Shown: positions 54,996 through 63,579 of the stretch, piece after piece
How the letters are laid out: each line of letters starts with the position of its first letter
How positions within the stretch are numbered: position 1 is the first letter of the stretch
Assembly: GCF_900129025.1 (NCBI RefSeq)
Contig: NZ_FQUM01000010.1
Span: 58,317-122,316 of the forward strand
DNA from: Mariniphaga anaerophila
GTDB lineage: Bacteria > Bacteroidota > Bacteroidia > Bacteroidales > Prolixibacteraceae
Length of the DNA stretch: 64,000 bases
Reading direction: 5' to 3'
Position numbers and translations under genes: made by a program
The notes under the pieces: model-generated
Database searches by the model: none
Seen by the model: the letters and a program-made list of their open reading frames with translations, nothing else
What the model was told of the DNA's origin: nothing

Positions 54996-56768
54996 TCAGG
55001 CGGAAGGAAGTTCAAACCAGAATTTGGCGCCTTCGCCTTCTTTCCCGGTACTGTCAACGCCAACCTGTCCCCCCAGCTTTTCGATAATCCGTTTAACAAT
55101 AGAAAGCCCGAGTCCGTAACCGTCTGCTTTTTCGGGAACCAAGCGCGAGTACTTCAAAAAAAGCTTGGACTGATCTTCTGCTGAAATTCCATCGCCATTG
55201 TCCTGCACCCAGAACCGAATCATTCCGTCAACAGGTGCGTTTGAGCCGGCCTCAAGTTTTGGAGGGGCTCCTCCATATTTAATGGCATTTGTAATGTAAT
55301 TTACCCAAACTTCTTCTATCCATGTACTGTATCCCAGTGCAACTGGCCATTCAGCCGGAAAAACAATTTGTGTTTTACTTTGTAAAATCAATTCTTCAAT
55401 CTGGCTTTTAGCTCCTGAAAAAATCCGGAGCATATCCAGCGGTTTGCGTTCTATTTCGTCGTGGCTTACGGTGGCCAGTATCAGCAGCTCCTGCGTAATT
55501 TGTATGGCCTTGTTGGACGCAATTTTTATCATTGTTGCAAACTCTTCCGATACTTCCGTATTTCCTTCGTTTAAACTTTCGATAATAATTTCGCTGGAGG
55601 AATGAACCGAGCCCAGCGAATTTCGAAGGTCGTGAGCAACTGTATGTGCAAAAGCATCGAGGTCTTCAATTAGCCGGCCGCGTTCTTCTATTTCTTCTTT
55701 CAGTTTATTTTCGGTCTCTTTTAACGATGTAATGTCGTTTATTTGCAGCAGATGCCCTGAAAGCTTCTGGTTTCTGTCGTAAATTGGTGAAATGCGAACC
55801 TGGTAAAAGCTTTGCTTTCCGTTATTTGTTGTTTCAATTTCAACCAGGTTTGTGCTGTCGCCTGTCACGCCTTCAACCAGGTTTTCATATTGAGAAAAAG
55901 TAACTTCAAACCGTTTCCTGATAATGGATTTGGATTTGAGGTTGAAAATATGATTTACTGCCGGATTGTGGTCTTCGATAAAACCTTCGGCATTGATAAC
56001 AATTACGCCGTCGCTCATTGTGTCAATCAACTTATTCCGGGCAAACGGAACCAGATCGAACATGCGGAATTTAATAATGCCAAAAGTAATTACCAGTCCG
56101 GTAAACGAAAAAGAAACCGGTGTCCAGTCAAATTCTGGAATAGGGCTGATTCCGGTAATGTACATCATGTTTCCGGCCAGGGGAATTAATGTGGCAATAA
56201 GCAGTATGTTGATTTGAGAACGGTAGTATGCGGTAAATTCGTAGATAGACCGCAGCAGATTAAAAAAACCGGCAGCTACCAGCGTAAAAGAGTACGCCCA
56301 GAAAATCCAGAACCACATCCCGTGTTCAATGACAAGCATGTTTTTTGCGGCGTCCAGAGTTACGTTACTCCAAATCAGGTGATGAAAATCGTTGGTGAAG
56401 GAAAGTGAGATGGTAATAAAAGGAATGACCAGAAGCAATGTAATGCTGGTTGGTGTAATGTACTTTATTTTTTGACTGAATGCCGATGCAAATAAAAAGT
56501 AAAGTAACGGCATAAACGAGAAACCGAGATAGGAGGCCTGTGACCATAATTGTTTGGTTTCCAATGTAGAAGACATAAACTCAAACCCGGCAGTTAGCGC
56601 CCAAATTGCTGCGGAAAGTTCAATGAAAATAAGGTATTTTACTTCCGGTGACTTTCTGTGCTTCCAAAGAATTGCCAAAGTTCCTAAAGCAATGGCAACC
56701 GCCAAAAATTCAATAATGCTCTCTTTGGGCAGAGATTTGAAAATAATATTAGCCAAAGAAATTATCAT
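54996..56768 (-). CDS. 7TM sensor histidine kinase
   Basis: This 590-residue membrane kinase has an N-terminal 7-transmembrane region (about 20-235, 7TMR-HK type), a PAS domain (about 245-345, TMSDGVIVINAEGFIEDHNPAV), and a HisKA domain with phospho-His 379 in VAHDLRNSL. The HATPase has NYITNAIKYGG, DNGDGI and GYGLGLSI. No receiver domain is attached and no response regulator adjoins it. It points away from the sulfite operon; the spacer to that operon is long. Confidence 0.93.
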   Translation of the reverse strand: MIISLANIIFKSLPKESIIEFLAVAIALGTLAILWKHRKSPEVKYLIFIELSAAIWALTAGFEFMSSTLETKQLWSQASYLGFSFMPLLYFLFASAFSQKIKYITPTSITLLLVIPFITISLSFTNDFHHLIWSNVTLDAAKNMLVIEHGMWFWIFWAYSFTLVAAGFFNLLRSIYEFTAYYRSQINILLIATLIPLAGNMMYITGISPIPEFDWTPVSFSFTGLVITFGIIKFRMFDLVPFARNKLIDTMSDGVIVINAEGFIEDHNPAVNHIFNLKSKSIIRKRFEVTFSQYENLVEGVTGDSTNLVEIETTNNGKQSFYQVRISPIYDRNQKLSGHLLQINDITSLKETENKLKEEIEERGRLIEDLDAFAHTVAHDLRNSLGSVHSSSEIIIESLNEGNTEVSEEFATMIKIASNKAIQITQELLILATVSHDEIERKPLDMLRIFSGAKSQIEELILQSKTQIVFPAEWPVALGYSTWIEEVWVNYITNAIKYGGAPPKLEAGSNAPVDGMIRFWVQDNGDGISAEDQSKLFLKYSRLVPEKADGYGLGLSIVKRIIEKLGGQVGVDSTGKEGEGAKFWFELPSA

Positions 56769-57323
56769 TCGGTTTTAAAAGTAAAAATAGTTCATTTCAC
56801 GGCAAAATGTTTTTAGCAGTTGCATTGTTTTTTTTGGTTTTATTTTTTGAGCAATTTACAATCAATATCGATAAGTTTTGAAGCGAACGCATGGAAATGT
56901 GTTGGTTGTACTGATTTTTTATCATTTTTCTGAATTTTGAAAACTTAGTGAAACATACCTTTTTTCTGGAGTTCCGTTCTTCTTATCGCTTTTCTTTCCG
57001 AAAATTTTGCCTCATATTTTTTCTTGCGGATTTTAAGGAACTCCGGTATTTTAATCGATATTCGTAATGTTTACAAAATCCGAAAATGAGGGGTAGTTTA
57101 AACTCGCTAATTCGGGCTTATTTTTTTCAATTGAATTTAATTTTTGAACAAATGTTTTGTTTGGGGGAAGTGTGTGGTGAGGTGTTTTTATATTCATTAT
57201 TATTGGTCTTATGTGTTTTAGCTGTTCGTTTTTTGTGCCGGGCAAATATAGTAAACAATTGGATTAATCAATTTTTATCTGTTTGAAATTAGAAAAACAT
57301 CGAAATAAAAACATAAAAAGATA
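56769..57323. other. 555-base AT-rich spacer before the sulfite operon
   Basis: No gene is supported. GGAGTTCC (56968-56975) and its complement (57037-57044) form an inverted repeat 61 bases apart. Between and beyond them a 41-codon minus-strand frame rich in Lys/Arg lacks a start codon and may be a relic. A 64-codon minus frame ending at 57051 has no family features. Confidence 0.35.
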
Positions 57324-57353
57324 TTTAAGTTTTAAAATATTCGTTTACATTTG
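57324..57353 (+). promoter_or_regulatory. Promoter of the sulfite-reduction operon leader
   Basis: TACATTTG (57346-57353) is an exact TAnnTTTG -7 box, with TTTA at 57324-57327 at an 18-base spacing as a weak -33 box. Transcription should begin near 57360, about 37 bases before the leader ORF. Confidence 0.6.
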
Positions 57354-57364
57354 CGACTGAACTT

Positions 57365-57380
57365 TGTGATTTTTGTCACA
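57365..57380. promoter_or_regulatory. CRP/FNR-type palindrome
   Basis: TGTGA-N6-TCACA is a perfect palindrome with the spacing of CRP/FNR-family operators. It lies just downstream of the predicted start site, so a bound protein would more likely repress than activate. The same bases could form a small 5' RNA hairpin. Confidence 0.5.
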
Positions 57381-57396
57381 TTAATAATTTCAAATA

Positions 57397-57492
57397 ATGA
57401 TAATTACTTCTAACATAAAAATGAACTGTAACGCATGTATGATGTGTATGTGTTTCACATCAGATTTTATGCAGAAGGAAGATCGTTCCTAA
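57397..57492 (+). CDS. Cysteine-rich leader peptide of the sulfite operon
   Basis: This 31-codon ORF has an in-frame internal ATG at 57421. Residues 9-20 read MNCNACMMCMCF, with Cys at 11, 14, 17 and 19, all coded TGT, plus Met at 9, 15, 16 and 18. Cys is normally rare, so four in nine codons is striking. The stop is 22 bases before a Rho-independent terminator and the genes downstream make cysteine precursors. This is the pattern of an amino-acid-sensing leader peptide, in which ribosome stalling at Cys codons would favour antitermination. A metal-binding micropeptide is the main alternative. Confidence 0.7.
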   Translation: MIITSNIKMNCNACMMCMCFTSDFMQKEDRS

Positions 57493-57548
57493 ACAGCAAT
57501 AGTTTTGAAAAATTAAAGCCCTTCTGTAGTTAACGGAAGGGCTTTTTT
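57470..57548 (+). promoter_or_regulatory. Candidate cysteine transcription attenuator
   Basis: Three exclusive RNA helices are visible. The terminator pairs 57515-57526 with 57534-57545 (12 pairs, one G-U, loop of 7) and is followed by a T-run ending at 57548. The antiterminator pairs 57470-57478 (end of the leader ORF) with 57520-57528, using the terminator's left arm (9 pairs, one G-U). A protector hairpin pairs 57476-57480 with 57486-57490 and blocks part of the antiterminator. A ribosome stalled on the Cys codons at 57427-57453 would leave 57470-57478 free. One reaching the stop would cover it. Confidence 0.7.
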
Positions 57549-57582
57549 ATGTTGAATGACATACTTGTTAAAATATAAAAGC

Positions 57583-57696
57583 ATGGAGAATACTTCAATT
57601 CAAAAACAAAAACACATGAATAATTTGGGAGTACAGCCCGATTTTGTTAAAAAAACTGTTGCGACTAAAGGAAAAAATAGAGAATCGTTGTTATAA
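57583..57696 (+). CDS. Possible 37-residue ORF after the attenuator
   Basis: An ATG-led frame of 37 codons (ending NRESLL, with GVQPDFVKKTVATKGK) lies between the attenuator and the sirohaem gene. It is polar and basic with no signal or membrane segment. Its codon choice looks natural and it uses the only ATG in the gap, so it may be a real small protein or a second regulatory ORF. No family recognised. Confidence 0.4.
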   Translation: MENTSIQKQKHMNNLGVQPDFVKKTVATKGKNRESLL

Positions 57697-57701
57697 CAAC
57701 G
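57686..57701. promoter_or_regulatory. Perfect 16-base palindrome
   Basis: CGTTGTTATAACAACG is fully self-complementary and lies over the stop codon of the 37-residue ORF, 47 bases before the sirohaem gene start. It could be an operator for a dimeric regulator or a stem at the ORF end. Confidence 0.45.
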
Positions 57702-57748
57702 TGCAGAAAGTAAAATGTTTAACCTCAAAACATCGCGATATTATAAAG

Positions 57749-58207
57749 ATGAAACAAAATTTTTTGCCAATAGCCATTGATATTTCAGGAGAAAAGATTC
57801 TGATAGTGGGAGGAGATCAGGGCGCGTTGAAAAAGCTGAAAATACTACAGCGCTTTGAAGCCGAAGTAGTGGTGTTGGCGAAAAGTATTTGCCAGGAAAT
57901 TAAACGGAGTGGCGTAAAATATTTTGAAAAGCCGTACCACAAAAAAGAGTTGCAAGGTTATTTAATGGTGTATTCCTGTGTAAACAACGAGGAGATCGAC
58001 CGTCAGATTGCAACCGATTGCCGGGAAGCCGGGATCCTTGTAAATATCCACGACAAATCTGCTCTTTGTCAATTTATTTCACCCGCCATCTACCGCAGCC
58101 AGAATATTTCAGTGGCAGTTAGTTCCAATGGCGAAGATGTTTTTGAGTCGATACGAATTAGAAATAAAATAAGCGAATTCTTAACTGAAAAAAATCATAA
58201 AAATTAA
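57749..58207 (+). CDS. Precorrin-2 dehydrogenase-like protein (Met8/SirC family)
   Basis: The protein has 152 residues from the ATG at 57749; a TTG-led extension to 57644 adds 35 unrelated residues. It has the Rossmann GGDQGALKKLKIL motif (near 17) and the family segment ILVNIHDKSALCQFISPAIYRS followed by VAVSSNGEDVFESI, as in the N-terminal half of CysG. This enzyme oxidises precorrin-2 to sirohydrochlorin for the CysI sirohaem. It is shorter than usual (about 200 residues). In the usual A-T-N/D-D position it reads CVNN, so the conserved Asp seems replaced by Asn. It lies one base before cysJ. Confidence 0.8.
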   Translation: MKQNFLPIAIDISGEKILIVGGDQGALKKLKILQRFEAEVVVLAKSICQEIKRSGVKYFEKPYHKKELQGYLMVYSCVNNEEIDRQIATDCREAGILVNIHDKSALCQFISPAIYRSQNISVAVSSNGEDVFESIRIRNKISEFLTEKNHKN

Positions 58208-58208
58208 A

Positions 58209-60017
58209 ATGAGTATAAAATCGAATCCATTAAGCGACAAGCAGAAAGTCGCTCTGAATGAATTAACGAAAGATTTGACTGCCGAGCAGATTATCTGGTT
58301 AAACGGATTTTTGGAAGGCCGGCTGGCCGGATTTGGCGGAAGCACAATCAGCATAGAAGCTTCTGCGCCGGAGCCCGAAGAAAAAGCTGCGGTTGCAAAT
58401 CTTACTGTTTTGTATGGAACTGAAACCGGAAATGCCACCGAACTGGCAAATAAACTCAAAGAAAAGGCACTGTACAAAAATGTTGCTGTCAATTTGTTAA
58501 GCATGTACGATTATGATCCGAAAAAATTGAAGGACGAAGAGAATGTGGCGATTATTGTGAGTACACACGGCGAGGGCGAACCTCCGGATATGGCTGAGGA
58601 CTTTCACAAATTTGTTACCGGAAAACGCCTGTCGAAACTCGAGGGCGTGCGTTTTTCTGTGCTTGCGCTGGGCGATAAAACCTACCGGAATTTTTGCCAG
58701 ACCGGCGAAGAGATTTTTAACGCCATTAAAAAGAGCGGAGCACATGCTGCAACTCCGCTGGCTAAATGCGATGTGGACTACGAAGTTACGGCAGAAGTCT
58801 GGATGAACAACCTTTTGCTGAATTTGGCTCCTGCAAAAACAGCACCCGCTTCCGAAGTAGTTACCGATGATGAACCCACCCTAGATTCTGTCGAAGAGCC
58901 GGCTAAAGAGTATTCGAAAAAGAATCCGTATTCGGCTGTTGTGTTGGACAAAGTAAGGATTACCGGGCGCGATTCTGATAAAGAAGTGTATCATATTGAG
59001 CTTTCCCTCGAAGGTTCGGGGTTGACTTACGAGCCGGGAGATTCAGTGGGTATATTCACAAAAAATCCGCCTGAGCTGGTGGAGCAAATCATTCAGAAAA
59101 CCGGGTTCGAGCCGGACAAAAATGTTTCGTATGGGGCAGAAGAAGTATCGTTGTTGAATGCGCTGACTTACCATTACGAAATTACGGTGGTCACTTTCGA
59201 CATGCTGCAGAAATACTATGAGCAGACGAATAATCCGGAACTTAAAAAGCTGCTGGACGACGATAAAAAGCTGGACGAATACCTTTACGGAAGTGATTTG
59301 CTCGATCTGCTGGAAGATTTTCCTTTTGACTGGAATGTAAATAAATTGGTTGAAATTCTGAGGCCGCTTCCTCCTCGCCTGTATTCGATTTCCTCAAGCA
59401 TGGAAAGCGTTGAAGACGAAGTGCATATTGCCGTTTCGGTGGTGAATTTTATGCGGAAAGACCGCGAACGTTATGGCGCATGTTCTTCTAACCTGGCTGA
59501 TTTTATTGATGTGGACGATGAACTGCCAATTTACATCGAAAAGAATGCCGGATTCAGATTGCCGGCAAACGGTGCTAAAATTATTATGGTGGGGGCGGGA
59601 ACAGGCGTTGCTCCGTACCGCGCATTTATGCAACAACGCGAAAGCAGGGGCATTGCCGGAAATACCTGGCTTTTCTTTGGCGACCGCAAGTTTCAGTCTG
59701 ACTTTTTGTACCAGGCAGAATGGCAAAGGTTACAGGAAAAGAAGATTCTCGAAAGAATGGATGTGGCTTTTTCCCGGGATCAGGAGGAGAAAATTTATGT
59801 TCAGCATAAAATGGTGGAAAACCAGGAAGAGGTATTTAAATGGATTGAAAACGGGGCATTTGTTTACCTGTGTGGCGACCGGCGAAATTTGGCTAAAGAT
59901 GTGAACAAAGCCCTGCTGAACATCATAAAAACGCAAGGTGGAATAAGCGAAGAACAAGCTGAAAAATACCTGAAAAACCTGAAAAAGGAGAAACGATTTC
60001 AAACGGATGTTTATTAA
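58209..60017 (+). CDS. cysJ: NADPH sulfite reductase flavoprotein subunit CysJ
   Basis: This 602-residue cytosolic flavoprotein passes electrons from NADPH through FAD and FMN to CysI. A short N-terminal helical part (1-55) precedes the flavodoxin domain, with LYGTETGNATELANKL (near 70) for FMN, VSTHGEGEPPDMA and LALGDKTYRNFC. The FAD domain has RLYSISSS (near 393) and YGACSSNLAD. The NADPH domain has MVGAGTGVAPYRAFMQQR (near 460), TWLFFGDR and YLCGDRRNLAKDV, and ends DVY like the E. coli protein. It is followed 17 bases later by cysI. Confidence 0.95.
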   Translation: MSIKSNPLSDKQKVALNELTKDLTAEQIIWLNGFLEGRLAGFGGSTISIEASAPEPEEKAAVANLTVLYGTETGNATELANKLKEKALYKNVAVNLLSMYDYDPKKLKDEENVAIIVSTHGEGEPPDMAEDFHKFVTGKRLSKLEGVRFSVLALGDKTYRNFCQTGEEIFNAIKKSGAHAATPLAKCDVDYEVTAEVWMNNLLLNLAPAKTAPASEVVTDDEPTLDSVEEPAKEYSKKNPYSAVVLDKVRITGRDSDKEVYHIELSLEGSGLTYEPGDSVGIFTKNPPELVEQIIQKTGFEPDKNVSYGAEEVSLLNALTYHYEITVVTFDMLQKYYEQTNNPELKKLLDDDKKLDEYLYGSDLLDLLEDFPFDWNVNKLVEILRPLPPRLYSISSSMESVEDEVHIAVSVVNFMRKDRERYGACSSNLADFIDVDDELPIYIEKNAGFRLPANGAKIIMVGAGTGVAPYRAFMQQRESRGIAGNTWLFFGDRKFQSDFLYQAEWQRLQEKKILERMDVAFSRDQEEKIYVQHKMVENQEEVFKWIENGAFVYLCGDRRNLAKDVNKALLNIIKTQGGISEEQAEKYLKNLKKEKRFQTDVY

Positions 60018-60034
60018 ACGAATACAGTAAAGCT

Positions 60035-61732
60035 ATGAGTGATGCAATTGACTGGCAGGTACTGTCGGAGGTGGAGAAAATAAAATACGACAGCAATTAT
60101 TTACGTGGCACGTTAACGGAAAGCCTGGCAAATCCCATAACAGGGGCTATTTCTGCAAATGATACGCAAATTTCCAAATTTCATGGGATTTATCAGCAGG
60201 CCGACCGCGATTTAAGTAAGGAGCGGAAAACACAAAAACTGGAGCCTGCGTACTCTTTTCTAATACGGGTGCGCATGCCCGGCGGAATGGTTTCTCCGGA
60301 GCAGTGGCTGTGCATGGATGCTCTGTCTGATAAGTATGCGAATGGGACACTTAAGTTGACCACCCGGCAGACTTTTCAATTGCATGGCGTATTGAAAAAG
60401 AACCTGAAAACGACCATCCGCGAGGTAAATGAAAGCCTGCTGGATACCATCTCCGCATGCGGCGATGTGAACCGCAACGTAATGTGTAATGCCAATCCGG
60501 CTGAGTCCCCGTTTCATCAGGAAGTAATTGAGCTGGCAAAAGAAATTGGCCGCCACCTGCTTCCTGAAACCAAAGCGTACCATGAAATCTGGCTCGACAA
60601 AAAGCTGGTAGCCGGGAGTAAAACAACAGAACCGTTTTATGGTGACCGTTACCTGCCGCGCAAATTTAAAATAGGTATTGTTATTCCGCCCAATAACGAT
60701 TGTGACATTTTTTCGCAGGATTTGGGATTTATCGCCATTATTGAAAAAGGAAAAATTACCGGCTACAACGTAGTGGCAGGAGGCGGGATGGGGTCGACTT
60801 TTGGCGTTCCCGAAACTTATCCGCGCACCGGCAATGTTATTGGTTTTTGCACCCCCGAACAGGCGATTGATGTTGCGGAGAAAGTGGTGGCAGTGCAACG
60901 TGATTACGGAAACCGGGCGGATAGGAAACAGGCTCGCCTGAAATACACCATCGACCGCAACGGGCTGGACTGGTTTAAAGCTGAATTGCAAAAATACCTC
61001 GGGTATTCGCTGGTGGAGCCCCGGAAATTTGTGCTCACACACACCGGCGACAGTTACGGTTGGAAAAAAGGAACCGATTCTAAATGGCATCTGACCTACT
61101 TCGTGGAAGGAGGCCGGGTGAAAAATTCAGACGATAAAAAGCTGAAAGATGCGCTTCGGGAAATAGCAACAATTACCGACGGCCATTTTATTTTAACCGG
61201 AAATCAGAATGTGATTCTGGGCGGCGTTTCTGAAAAAGTAAAGGCAAAAATTAATAGTGTTCTAAAAAAACACTGTGTTTCGCCGGAGTCAATTTCCGGG
61301 TTGCGAAAAAACTCCATTGCCTGCGTGGCTTTGCCGACCTGTCCGCTGGCCTTTGCCGAAGCCGAAAGGTATTTGCCAACGTTGGTGACCAAACTAGAAG
61401 CAGTTCTCGGAAAATATGATCTTTTAAAGGAAGACATTGTGATTCGCATGACCGGATGCCCAAACGGTTGCGGGCGGCCGTATCTGGCCGAAATAGGGTT
61501 GATTGGTAAAGCTCCTGGCCACTACAATTTGTATCTGGGCGGCAGTTTTAACGGAGATCGGTTGAACAGCCTTTATCGAGAGAATATTTCTGAAGCACAG
61601 ATTCTAAAAGAGTTGGAACTGGTAATTGATGATTTTTCTAAAACACGGAAAATAAACGAGCGACTGGGCGACTTTGTAATTCGAAAAAACTATGTAAAAG
61701 AAATAAAAGAAGGGAAAGAGTTTAGCCATTAA
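60035..61732 (+). CDS. cysI: Sulfite reductase haemoprotein subunit CysI
   Basis: This 565-residue sirohaem/[4Fe-4S] enzyme reduces sulfite to sulfide with six electrons. The cluster ligands are Cys430 and Cys436 (ACVALPTCPLA) and Cys475 and Cys479 (MTGCPNGCGRPY). RXTRQ-like TLKLTTRQTFQLHG (near 110), DVNRNVMCNANP and GGGMGSTFG are as in E. coli CysI. The gene follows cysJ and precedes a YeeZ-like and a CobA gene; cysH or sulfate-activation genes are not in the window. Confidence 0.96.
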   Translation: MSDAIDWQVLSEVEKIKYDSNYLRGTLTESLANPITGAISANDTQISKFHGIYQQADRDLSKERKTQKLEPAYSFLIRVRMPGGMVSPEQWLCMDALSDKYANGTLKLTTRQTFQLHGVLKKNLKTTIREVNESLLDTISACGDVNRNVMCNANPAESPFHQEVIELAKEIGRHLLPETKAYHEIWLDKKLVAGSKTTEPFYGDRYLPRKFKIGIVIPPNNDCDIFSQDLGFIAIIEKGKITGYNVVAGGGMGSTFGVPETYPRTGNVIGFCTPEQAIDVAEKVVAVQRDYGNRADRKQARLKYTIDRNGLDWFKAELQKYLGYSLVEPRKFVLTHTGDSYGWKKGTDSKWHLTYFVEGGRVKNSDDKKLKDALREIATITDGHFILTGNQNVILGGVSEKVKAKINSVLKKHCVSPESISGLRKNSIACVALPTCPLAFAEAERYLPTLVTKLEAVLGKYDLLKEDIVIRMTGCPNGCGRPYLAEIGLIGKAPGHYNLYLGGSFNGDRLNSLYRENISEAQILKELELVIDDFSKTRKINERLGDFVIRKNYVKEIKEGKEFSH

Positions 61733-61801
61733 TTTATTGCAAACGAAAACAGGCACGCCTTTCACTTTTGATACCGTTGAATAACCCAAAAAAATAAAAA
61801 A

Positions 61802-62641
61802 ATGCGTACTACAATATCAATATTAGGCTGTGGCTGGCTGGGCACAGAACTCGGGCGAAACCTGCTGAAAAAGGGCTACATTGTAAAAGGGTCAACAGGA
61901 ACCAACAGCAGGTACAACGAACTGGAATTTACCGGAATTCAACCTTTTTATGTCAGGGTTGAACCCGAAGCGATGGTCATCGATTACTTCAGCTTTTTTA
62001 ATACCGATGTACTGGTTATTGTTATTCCTCCGGCGCGACAGGAAAATATTACCGATATTTTTCCGGCACAAATCGGGAAAATTGTTGAACAGATTCGGCA
62101 AATGAAAATTCAGAAAGTACTGTTTGTGTCATCTACTTCAGTTTACGAATCGACCAATAAAGAAGTACGCGAAGGAGATGAAGGTATTCCAGAGAAACCA
62201 TCCGGTCGAGCAATTATTGAGGCGGAAAACATACTTCTGAACCGGCAGGATTTCCAAACCACTGTTGTCCGGTTTGGCGGATTGATTGGTGCCAACCGAA
62301 ATCCGGGAAGGTTTATGGCCGGGAAAAAGGGGATTCCCGGAAACACGCCGGTAAATTTGATTCATCGCGACGACTGTGTTCAAATCCTTTCGCAAATTAT
62401 TGAAAAGGAAATTTGGGGAGAAGTATTCAACGCGTGTTGCCCCGACCATCCGTTAAAAAAAGACTTTTATTCGAAAGCAGCGGAAGTAAGCGATTTGCCT
62501 ATTCCTGAGTTTTCAGATTTGCCGGAAAATTACAAAGTGGTTAATAGTGACAAGCTAATAAAGCGATTGGAGTACACTTTTAAATACCCCAGTCCGATGA
62601 ACTATTTAAACGAATTGCAGGCATGGGATTTTCGCATTTAA
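61802..62641 (+). CDS. YeeZ-like NAD(P)-dependent oxidoreductase
   Basis: This 279-residue SDR-superfamily protein has a Rossmann glycine motif LGCGWLGTELGRNLLKKG (about 8-25), VLFVSSTSVYE (near 105) with the catalytic-type Ser/Tyr, and RFGGLIGANRNPGRF. Such YeeZ-type proteins have no proven substrate. It sits between cysI and cobA and overlaps cobA by 19 bases, so it is translated with the sirohaem genes. A role in sirohaem or sulfur metabolism is inferred only from position. Confidence 0.82.
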   Translation: MRTTISILGCGWLGTELGRNLLKKGYIVKGSTGTNSRYNELEFTGIQPFYVRVEPEAMVIDYFSFFNTDVLVIVIPPARQENITDIFPAQIGKIVEQIRQMKIQKVLFVSSTSVYESTNKEVREGDEGIPEKPSGRAIIEAENILLNRQDFQTTVVRFGGLIGANRNPGRFMAGKKGIPGNTPVNLIHRDDCVQILSQIIEKEIWGEVFNACCPDHPLKKDFYSKAAEVSDLPIPEFSDLPENYKVVNSDKLIKRLEYTFKYPSPMNYLNELQAWDFRI

Positions 62642-63360
62642 TTTCTATTGTTGGCGCCGGACCGGGCGACCCTGACCTGCTTACCGTGAAAGCGCTTGAC
62701 AGGTTGAAAAGTGCAGACGTGGTTCTTTACGATGCTCTTGTTGGCGATGAAATGTTACGCCTGGTGAAACCCGAGGCAGTAAAAAAATATGTGGGTAAAC
62801 TGAATGCCGACGGACAGAATCCGGAGGAGCGGCAGAACCAAATACATCGCTTTTTTTTGTACTGGGCCGAAAAAAATAAAAAGGTGGTTCGTCTGAAAAC
62901 CGGCGATTCAATGATCTTCGGACGGGGTGCAGAAGAGATAAGGTTTTGCAAAGAGAACGGCCTGAATTATGAAGTTATTCCGGGAGTTACCGCTGGAATA
63001 GCAGCTTCCTCTTTGTTCTCAGTTCCGCTTACCGAACGCGGAAAAAGCCACATGCTGCTGTTTTACACCTGCAGGAAAGAAAACGACTGCTTCCCTCAAC
63101 TGAACCCGCTGCTTTCTGTTTTGAAAACCGGGTCGCCTGTGGTTTTGTACATGGGGCTGTCACATCTTTCAGAACTGGCCGAAAAGCTTATTGAAAACGG
63201 AATCTCAGGAGAAATGCCGGTGCAGATTCTTTGCAAAATTTCTCAGCCCGGACAGAGCGGTTATACAACTTCCATCGCCCGGGTACTGGAATTTCTAGAG
63301 GAAAATAAGCCTTGTACTCCCTCGTTGGTTATCATTGGAGAAAATGCCGAACGAATATAA
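62623..63360 (+). CDS. cobA: Uroporphyrinogen-III C-methyltransferase (SUMT)
   Basis: This 245-residue enzyme methylates uroporphyrinogen III at C2 and C7 with SAM to give precorrin-2, feeding the Met8-like protein. The motifs are VGAGPGDPDLLTVKAL (10-25), RLKTGDSMIFGRGAEE (about 88-103), VIPGVTAGIAAS (near 120), PVVLYMGLSHL and a C-terminal TPSLVIIGE. The start overlaps the end of the YeeZ-like gene by 19 bases. It is the last gene of the operon. A weak hairpin follows at 63432-63449, without a T-run. Confidence 0.93.
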   Translation: MGFSHLISIVGAGPGDPDLLTVKALDRLKSADVVLYDALVGDEMLRLVKPEAVKKYVGKLNADGQNPEERQNQIHRFFLYWAEKNKKVVRLKTGDSMIFGRGAEEIRFCKENGLNYEVIPGVTAGIAASSLFSVPLTERGKSHMLLFYTCRKENDCFPQLNPLLSVLKTGSPVVLYMGLSHLSELAEKLIENGISGEMPVQILCKISQPGQSGYTTSIARVLEFLEENKPCTPSLVIIGENAERI

Positions 63361-63579
63361 AATTGGTTTGTGCTCATTAATTTCACCGAAATGCTTCTGC
63401 AAAAAGAATCAATATAAATAAGGCTGGTTAAGCTTTTTGTATAAAAAGCAAATCTACTTAAAATGCGGGCTGAGCGTTTAATCGATTTTTGAATAGCTCA
63501 TCCGAAAAAGGCTTCTATTTTAGAATTAATATTATGTTGCCGATAGTTTTTATATCTTCGTTTTCAAAATAAAACTCAA

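Noticed and set aside
56941..57245. Two minus-strand frames, 57051-57245 and a start-less Lys/Arg-rich frame at about 56946-57068
   Set aside because: One has no recognisable features and the other has no start codon; together they might be a frameshifted relic, but this cannot be supported without a search.
63432..63449. Hairpin after cobA as operon terminator
   Set aside because: The stem is almost all A/T and no T-run follows, so termination there is not supported.
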